Positions 62,267 to 64,000 of a stretch of DNA of 64,000 nucleotides are shown here, one piece after another; position 1 is the stretch's first letter, and each line of letters opens with the position of its first letter. The notes beneath the pieces were generated by a model. It saw only the letters and a list, made by a program, of their open reading frames with translations. It did no database searches and was not told the origin of the DNA. The position numbers and the translations under genes were made by a program. Source of the DNA: CAMYOC01 sp963704875 (GTDB taxonomy: Bacteria; Pseudomonadota; Gammaproteobacteria; Steroidobacterales; XN24); NCBI GenBank assembly GCA_963704875.1, contig CAVPIA010000005.1:62001-126000 (forward strand), written 5' to 3'.

Positions 62267-62550
62267 CAGCGGATCCTGATCATCGGTTCGGGCAACGAGT
62301 TTGCATCAGCGCCAGATCTGTCGCCAGGCCGTGCTAAAGGTATGGCGTCGAAACCCGAGGCCTGAGAGTTGAGTTTTTGGGCCAGCGCCCCGATCTTGTG
62401 GAACCCGAGCGCGCCCAAAGGTTCCAATCTGCCAGGATAGCGGCAGCCGGGGACCACTATTCACCGCAGGTTTGACACAGGTTCCCGTAAACCGAGACAG
62501 CAGACTGTGACTACTAATCGTGCTAGCAAACCCTGACCAGGAGATATCCC

Positions 62551-63195
62551 ATGGGCTGGAAAAAGTCCGACACCTTGCCGACCGCCGCTGAAGCATTGCC
62601 CGGACGTGACACGCCCGTGGTTCTTACCGAGCCTCATGTGGTGAACGGCCGATCCCTGCAGCCACCGTACCCGGCAGGCTTCGGGACGGCGATGTTTGGC
62701 CTGGGTTGTTTTTGGGGCGCCGAACGAAAATTCTGGGAGACTCCGGGCGTCCACGTCACCGCAGTTGGATACGCAGGCGGATTGACGCCGAATCCGAGCT
62801 ATGAAGAAGTTTGTTCTGGCATGACCGGTCATAACGAAGTCGTACGCGTGGTGTTCGATCCGAAGACGCTTGCGTATCAGCAGTTGTTGAAAGTGTTTTG
62901 GGAGGCCCACGATCCGACTCAGGGCATGCGCCAGGGGAACGATCGCGGGACCCAGTATCGCTCCGGTATCTACTTTTGCGACGAGGGCCAGCGCACAGCC
63001 GCCGAGCAGTCACGAAAGGCGTTTCAGTTGGCCCTGGAGAACCACGGTTATGGCCAAATCACGACCGAGATAGTGCCGGCGCCAGCATTCTATTTCGCCG
63101 AGCAATACCATCAGCAATACCTGGCGCGGAATCCCGGGGGCTATTGCGGCCTGGGCGGTTGCGGGGTCGGTTTGGCGCTTGCAGATTCTGCCTAG
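62551..63195 (+). CDS. msrA: Peptide methionine (S)-S-oxide reductase
   Basis: A 214-residue enzyme repairing methionine S-sulfoxide. The catalytic motif is GLGCFWGAERKFW (Cys about residue 53). Resolving cysteines are in the C-terminal GGYCGLGGCGVGL. EVVRVVFDP and HDPTQGMRQGNDRGTQYRSG complete the fold. The N-terminus (GWKKSDTLPTAAEALPGR) is the long form found in E. coli-type MsrA. It is monocistronic with GGAG upstream. Confidence 0.92.
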   Translation: MGWKKSDTLPTAAEALPGRDTPVVLTEPHVVNGRSLQPPYPAGFGTAMFGLGCFWGAERKFWETPGVHVTAVGYAGGLTPNPSYEEVCSGMTGHNEVVRVVFDPKTLAYQQLLKVFWEAHDPTQGMRQGNDRGTQYRSGIYFCDEGQRTAAEQSRKAFQLALENHGYGQITTEIVPAPAFYFAEQYHQQYLARNPGGYCGLGGCGVGLALADSA

Positions 63196-63267
63196 ACACG
63201 GTCATTGCGCGTGGTTGGCAATTTGGTGCCGGGCATCGTCTGCTTATCGTGTATCAGCAGGGGTGCG

Positions 63268-64000
63268 TCAGCTCAGGCTGGCCAGTAATACAGCGCCGAC
63301 CGCCAGCGGGCAAACGTAACGGAGCAGGAATCGCCACGGCGCATACAGGGAGGCGCTGGCGTCGCCGAACTCTTCCCGCGATGCGTTCCGAAGCATGATC
63401 CAGCCGGCGAACACCGCGATCAGGATGCCACCCACCGGTAGCATGATGCGGGTCGTCAGATACTCGAGCAGATCGAACACAGTCATATTGGCGAAAGTCT
63501 CGAAACGCTGGAGGGGATAGTAATCACTCCACAGGTTGAACGAGAACACCGTTGTCATACCGAGCAACCAGGCGGCAAAGCCGGCGATGGGTGTGGTGAA
63601 TTTGCGTTTCCAGCCCTTGTGCTCATCGGCCCAGGAGACTATCGGCTCCATCACGGCGATCGTCGATGTCAGCGCGGATACGATCAACAGCAGAAAGAAC
63701 AGCGAGCCAAACAAAGCGCCGCCCGGCATGTGACCAAATGCAATGGGCAGCGTGATAAATACCAGGCCGGCGCCCTGAGCCGGATCGAGGCCGTTGGCAA
63801 ACACCAGTGGGAAAATCGCGAGACCGGCCAGAAGTGCAACCACAGTATCGGCGCCGGCGATAATCACCGCTGCGCGCGGGATGTCAGTATCAGCGGACAG
63901 GTAGGAGCCGTAGGAAATCAGCAGGCCCATGGCCACGCTGACCGAGAAGAATGCCTGGCCGATCGCGGCGAGAACGGTATTGGCGTCGATCTTGGAGAAA
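63268..64000 (-). CDS. Sodium-dependent transporter (NSS family), truncated by the window edge
   Basis: The reverse strand stays open from 64000 to the stop at 63268 and encodes the C-terminal 243 residues of a neurotransmitter:sodium symporter-like protein. Conserved IGQAFFSVSVAMGLLISYGS is the helix 6 to 7 region. SLFFLLLIVSALTSTIAVME and VSWADEHKGWKR are also family features, followed by four more helices. Substrate is probably an amino acid. The N-terminal half with the sodium sites of helix 1 lies outside the window. Confidence 0.88.
   Translation of the reverse strand, partial: FSKIDANTVLAAIGQAFFSVSVAMGLLISYGSYLSADTDIPRAAVIIAGADTVVALLAGLAIFPLVFANGLDPAQGAGLVFITLPIAFGHMPGGALFGSLFFLLLIVSALTSTIAVMEPIVSWADEHKGWKRKFTTPIAGFAAWLLGMTTVFSFNLWSDYYPLQRFETFANMTVFDLLEYLTTRIMLPVGGILIAVFAGWIMLRNASREEFGDASASLYAPWRFLLRYVCPLAVGAVLLASLS

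Overview
The window looks like a chromosomal segment of a GC-rich gammaproteobacterium (about 60% GC judged by eye). The lineage markers are a close PhoP/PhoQ pair (the kinase keeps the HSLKTPLAV H-box), a HemG-type protoporphyrinogen oxidase, biosynthetic SpeA beside homospermidine synthase, a GlyGly-CTERM-like anchor, a CFI-box C-terminus, and FlgO/TPR regulator-like proteins. No rRNA, tRNA, CRISPR array, prophage or intact insertion sequence was seen. Both ends cut genes: a diguanylate cyclase at the left and a sodium:neurotransmitter-type symporter at the right.

Layout. 1-6.7 kb: housekeeping and envelope genes (GGDEF protein, ABC exporter, FKBP isomerase, glutathionyl-hydroquinone reductase, CorA/ZntB channel, hemG). 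6.8-21.3 kb: lineage-specific secreted proteins, including a choice-of-anchor protein, a DUF11/CFI-box protein, three tandem paralogous lipoproteins, two dispersed paralogous glycine-rich lipoproteins, and a membrane-anchored receiver protein coupled to a haem-binding DUF3365 protein; speA and hss lie among them. Five genes in the window (four here, one at 56 kb) appear split by single-base frameshifts. 21.4-30.8 kb: TMEM175-like channel, small secreted proteins, GST, DUF2779 nuclease-like protein, FlgO/TPR protein and an HAE3-type RND transporter.

30.8-35.6 kb: a cooF-cooS-cooC-FAD oxidoreductase operon for a Ni-Fe carbon monoxide dehydrogenase. The CooS active-site ligands are present, and the outer D-cluster has CX2C spacing instead of the classical CX7C. 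CO electrons would pass through CooF to the flavin oxidoreductase and NAD(P)+. 35.8-50.7 kb: metallopeptidases, an NnrU protein, a secreted methyltransferase-like protein, an HhH protein, a tri-haem cytochrome, a PLP decarboxylase, a P-type cation ATPase, an MddA-like methanethiol methyltransferase coupled to a tyrosine phosphatase, and a NERD protein.

50.7-60.6 kb is the most interesting part. A minus-strand run (glycine-zipper protein, PepSY protein, phoP, phoQ) diverges from a tightly coupled eight-gene plus-strand operon. That operon encodes a secreted helical protein, a lipoprotein, an ExbB/TolQ-like channel, an ExbD/TolR-like protein with the membrane Asp, a large periplasmic protein, a SPOR-like protein, a lytic transglycosylase and a small secreted protein. 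The shared intergenic region has two back-to-back GTTCAG-N5-GTTCAG boxes, each about 10-11 bp from a -10-like hexamer. A third copy precedes the choice-of-anchor gene at 6.96 kb. I infer a PhoPQ-controlled, proton-motive-force-energised cell-envelope machine that I cannot match to a named system.
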